Source: Paractinoplanes bogorensis
GTDB taxonomy: Bacteria; Actinomycetota; Actinomycetes; Mycobacteriales; Micromonosporaceae
Length of the DNA stretch: 64,000 bases
Reading direction: 5' to 3'
Assembly: GCF_018829635.1 (NCBI RefSeq)
Contig: NZ_JAHKKG010000001.1
Span: 806,001-870,000, forward strand
This document shows, one piece after another, positions 62,156 through 64,000 of the stretch (positions are counted from its first letter, which is position 1; every line of letters begins with the position of its first letter). The notes beneath the pieces are model-generated. The model saw only the letters and a program-made list of their open reading frames with translations, was not told the origin of the DNA and did not search any database. The position numbers and the translations under genes were made by a program.

Positions 62156-63375
62156 CCAGCGTCGCGGAAGCCCCGCCCGGCAGTTCGGTGCAGCTCCGGC
62201 TGCTCGCGGGCACGCCCGGCACCCGGCTCGATGCGCATCTCTCGCAGCACGGCCGGATGCCGGTGACCGACACCGCCCAGGTGATCGGGATGGCGCGCGA
62301 CGCCGGCCTCACCGGTCGCGGCGGCGCCGGATTCCCGCTCTGGCGCAAGCTGAGCGCCGTCGCGGCGTCCGGCCGCCCGCCCATCGTGATCGCGAACGGT
62401 GCCGAGGGCGAGCCGGCCAGCGGAAAGGACAAGACCCTTCTCTCGTACGCCCCCAACCTGGTGCTCGACGGCCTGCAGCTGATCGCGTACGGGGCGAAGA
62501 GTGCTGTTCTCTATGTGCCCGCCGCGTCCCATCCGGGGCTGCGGAGCCTGCTCGACCAGCGCCGGTCGGCCGGGCTCGACCGGGTGCCGGTGCAGCTGGT
62601 CGCGGCGCCTGACGCCTTCGTGTCGGGGGAGGAGTCGGCGGTGGCGTCGGCCGTCGCCGGCCGGGGTGCGGTGCCGGCCGACAAGCTGATCCGCATCACC
62701 GACTCGGGGCCGGGCGGGGCGCCGACGCTCGTGCAGAACGTCGAGACGCTCGCACACCTGGCGATGATCGCGCGGTACGGCGCGGGCTGGTTCCGGACGG
62801 CGGGCACCTACGACGAGCCGGGCACGTTCCTGGCCACGATCGGCGGGGCGGTGGCCGCGCCGGGTGTGGTCGAGGCCGGCTACGGGGTCTCGCTCGGTGA
62901 CCTGCTCACGGCGGCCGGCGGGGCCACCCGGCGACTGTCGGCGGTGCTGGTCGGTGGTTATCACGGCGGCTGGGTGCCGGCCGATCCGGGACTTCCGATC
63001 AGCCGGGCCGCGCTTACGCCGTACGGGGGAAGCCCTGGGGCCGGTGTTGTCATGGCGTTGCCGACGGACGCCTGTGGTCTGGTCGAGACGGCCCGGATCG
63101 CCGGTTATCTGGCCGGGCAGACCGCCGGTCAATGCGGTCCCTGCATCAACGGCCTGCCCCGGCTGGCGGACACGCTGACCGATCTGGCGCAACGCCGGGC
63201 CCGGCCGGGGTTGCCGGCCGAGGTCGAGCGCCTGGCCCGGCTGGTCACCGGTCGCGGGGCCTGTCGTCACCCGGACGGTTCGGCCCGGCTGATCCACAGC
63301 GCGATGCGCGCGTTCGAGGCCGACGTGGCCGCCCACCTGACCGGCCGGTGCCTGAGTGAGGAGAACTACCGATGA
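62152..63375 (+). CDS. NuoF/RnfC-like NADH-binding flavoprotein
   Basis: A 407-aa protein similar to the 51-kDa subunit of complex I: GLTGRGGAGFPLWRKL and ANGAEGEPASGKDKTLL form the FMN/NADH site (normal text NADEGEPGTFKDR), then the SLBB domain (GTFLATIGGAV...GVVEAGYGVSLGDLL) and a C-terminal Fe-S helix bundle with QCGPCINGL and GRGACRHPDG (three or four Cys). It likely oxidises NAD(P)H and passes electrons to the adjacent ferredoxin and membrane haem protein. It is coupled to both neighbours by overlaps. Confidence 0.85.
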   Translation: MTSVAEAPPGSSVQLRLLAGTPGTRLDAHLSQHGRMPVTDTAQVIGMARDAGLTGRGGAGFPLWRKLSAVAASGRPPIVIANGAEGEPASGKDKTLLSYAPNLVLDGLQLIAYGAKSAVLYVPAASHPGLRSLLDQRRSAGLDRVPVQLVAAPDAFVSGEESAVASAVAGRGAVPADKLIRITDSGPGGAPTLVQNVETLAHLAMIARYGAGWFRTAGTYDEPGTFLATIGGAVAAPGVVEAGYGVSLGDLLTAAGGATRRLSAVLVGGYHGGWVPADPGLPISRAALTPYGGSPGAGVVMALPTDACGLVETARIAGYLAGQTAGQCGPCINGLPRLADTLTDLAQRRARPGLPAEVERLARLVTGRGACRHPDGSARLIHSAMRAFEADVAAHLTGRCLSEENYR

Positions 63376-63590
63376 GAGTCCACATCGACTGGACCGCCTG
63401 TGACGGGCGGGGCCTGTGTGCCGAGTTGTTGCCGGAGTTGCTGTCCGAGGACGACTGGGGCTTCCCTGTGGCGCGCGGTGACATGACGGTGCCGCCGGCC
63501 CTGGAGCCGGCGGCACGTCAAGCGGTGGACCGGTGCCCGGCCCTGGCTTTGAAGCTGATTACTTCAGACCCAGCGCGCGCTTCATCGTGA
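63372..63590 (+). CDS. ferredoxin ([3Fe-4S]/[4Fe-4S] actinobacterial type)
   Basis: A 72-aa ferredoxin with Cys10, Cys16 and a CP motif near 55 ([25 protein letters not shown]). The CxxxxxC...CP pattern with three Cys fits the [3Fe-4S] ferredoxins common beside P450s and flavoproteins in actinomycetes. It overlaps the NuoF-like gene by ATGA. Its last 32 nt overlap the convergent alkaline phosphatase gene. Confidence 0.88.
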   Translation: MRVHIDWTACDGRGLCAELLPELLSEDDWGFPVARGDMTVPPALEPAARQAVDRCPALALKLITSDPARASS

Positions 63591-64000
63591 AGAACAGGTC
63601 GGTCTGGTTGGTCACGCCGAGCACGTTGGCCGCCTGCGGGCCGCCGGCGGCGATCCGCACCTCGGTGCCGGTGTGCTGCTGCGAGCCGGCGATGTCGGCT
63701 GTGGCGTAGCTGATCGTCATGTTGGCGTCGTCGGCCGTGATCAGCGTGGCGGTGTAGCCGAGGGTCACGTCCTCGACGATCTGGCTGGTGTGACCGTGGT
63801 CGGCGGTGACGACGACCAGGGTGTCCGGGTTCTGCTTCTGGTACTGCAGCACCCGCTTGATCGCGGCGTCGAAGGCCACGGTCTCACCGATCTGACCGCA
63901 CGGGTTGGCCGCGTGGTCCTGCTTGTCGATCGAGGCGCCCTCGATCTGCAGGAAGAAGCCCTTGCGGCTGTTGCGGGTCTGCTTGTCGAGCACGGTCAGC
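63559..64000 (-). CDS. phoA: alkaline phosphatase, N-terminus beyond window
   Basis: The C-terminal 146 residues of a PhoA-type phosphomonoesterase, strongly resembling E. coli Pho[31 protein letters not shown] and [20 protein letters not shown]. Metal ligands visible are Asp and His in KQDHAANP, Asp-His in TADH and His in QHTG. Being at the end of the window, the nucleophile Ser and signal peptide are unseen. It would release phosphate outside the cell, possibly from phosphomannan fragments, although that link is speculation. Confidence 0.92.
   Translation of the reverse strand, partial: LTVLDKQTRNSRKGFFLQIEGASIDKQDHAANPCGQIGETVAFDAAIKRVLQYQKQNPDTLVVVTADHGHTSQIVEDVTLGYTATLITADDANMTISYATADIAGSQQHTGTEVRIAAGGPQAANVLGVTNQTDLFFTMKRALGLK

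Overview
The window is about 64 kb of very GC-rich DNA with dense genes, frequent ATGA/GTGA overlaps between operon partners, many GTG starts and leaderless promoters. Protein families (mycobacterial-type glutamine-dependent NadE, patatin/DUF3376, stand-alone LigD-type polymerase, WYL regulator, FMN/ferredoxin redox operon) point to a high-GC actinomycete, most likely Micromonosporaceae (Actinoplanes-like). The genus is inference. I see no rRNA, tRNA, CRISPR array or prophage.

Layout. 1-6341 (minus): probable operon of a GGDEF/EAL c-di-GMP protein, a PLP decarboxylase, an MFS exporter and a patatin lipase. 6490-9675: secreted GH92 mannosidase. 9730-16996: toxin-antitoxin pair, XRE/NB-ARC/TPR regulator, inactive trypsin homologue, MFS transporter, a decayed second copy of the toxin-antitoxin pair, PIN protein. 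17056-25830: NadE, secreted GH76 mannanase with a chitin-binding module, methyltransferase, RibD-like reductase, MFS, YcaQ-like DNA glycosylase. 25931-30130: a second, 1399-aa GH92 enzyme. 30344-37044: PhzF-like enzyme, P-loop protein, two-component system, ArsR-SRPBCC fusion, DinB-like protein. 37041-37209: palindromic MITE-like element. 38348-43620: LacI regulator and a sugar ABC importer. 43770-47444: LigD-type polymerase, WYL regulator, hydrolase, tandem repeats, YjbR protein. 47379-49211: passenger-carrying IS1634-like transposon flanked by a 241-bp target duplication. 49885-56648: epoxide hydrolase, RNase HI, two ABC exporters with a two-component system. 56645-60245: membrane protein / CHAT protease / Pepco operon. 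60413-63590: ApbE and flavin/ferredoxin redox operon. 63559-64000: PhoA.

How the genes work together. Two GH92 enzymes, a GH76 endo-mannanase with a chitin-binding module, a LacI regulator and a carbohydrate importer form a scattered set for fungal-type alpha-mannan use. Near-identical palindromic operators (TGACA-4 nt-TGTCA) precede both GH92 genes, the importer and, in weaker form, the LacI gene itself, which suggests one regulon.

The best candidate for an undescribed system is the three-gene, translationally coupled operon at 56645-60245: a multi-pass membrane protein, a CHAT (caspase-like) protease with an intact His/Cys pair, and a small Pepco-type protein. It resembles a compact bacterial conflict or programmed-death module. 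The second is the 1351-bp non-autonomous transposon carrying a VOC (glyoxalase/bleomycin-resistance-like) gene.
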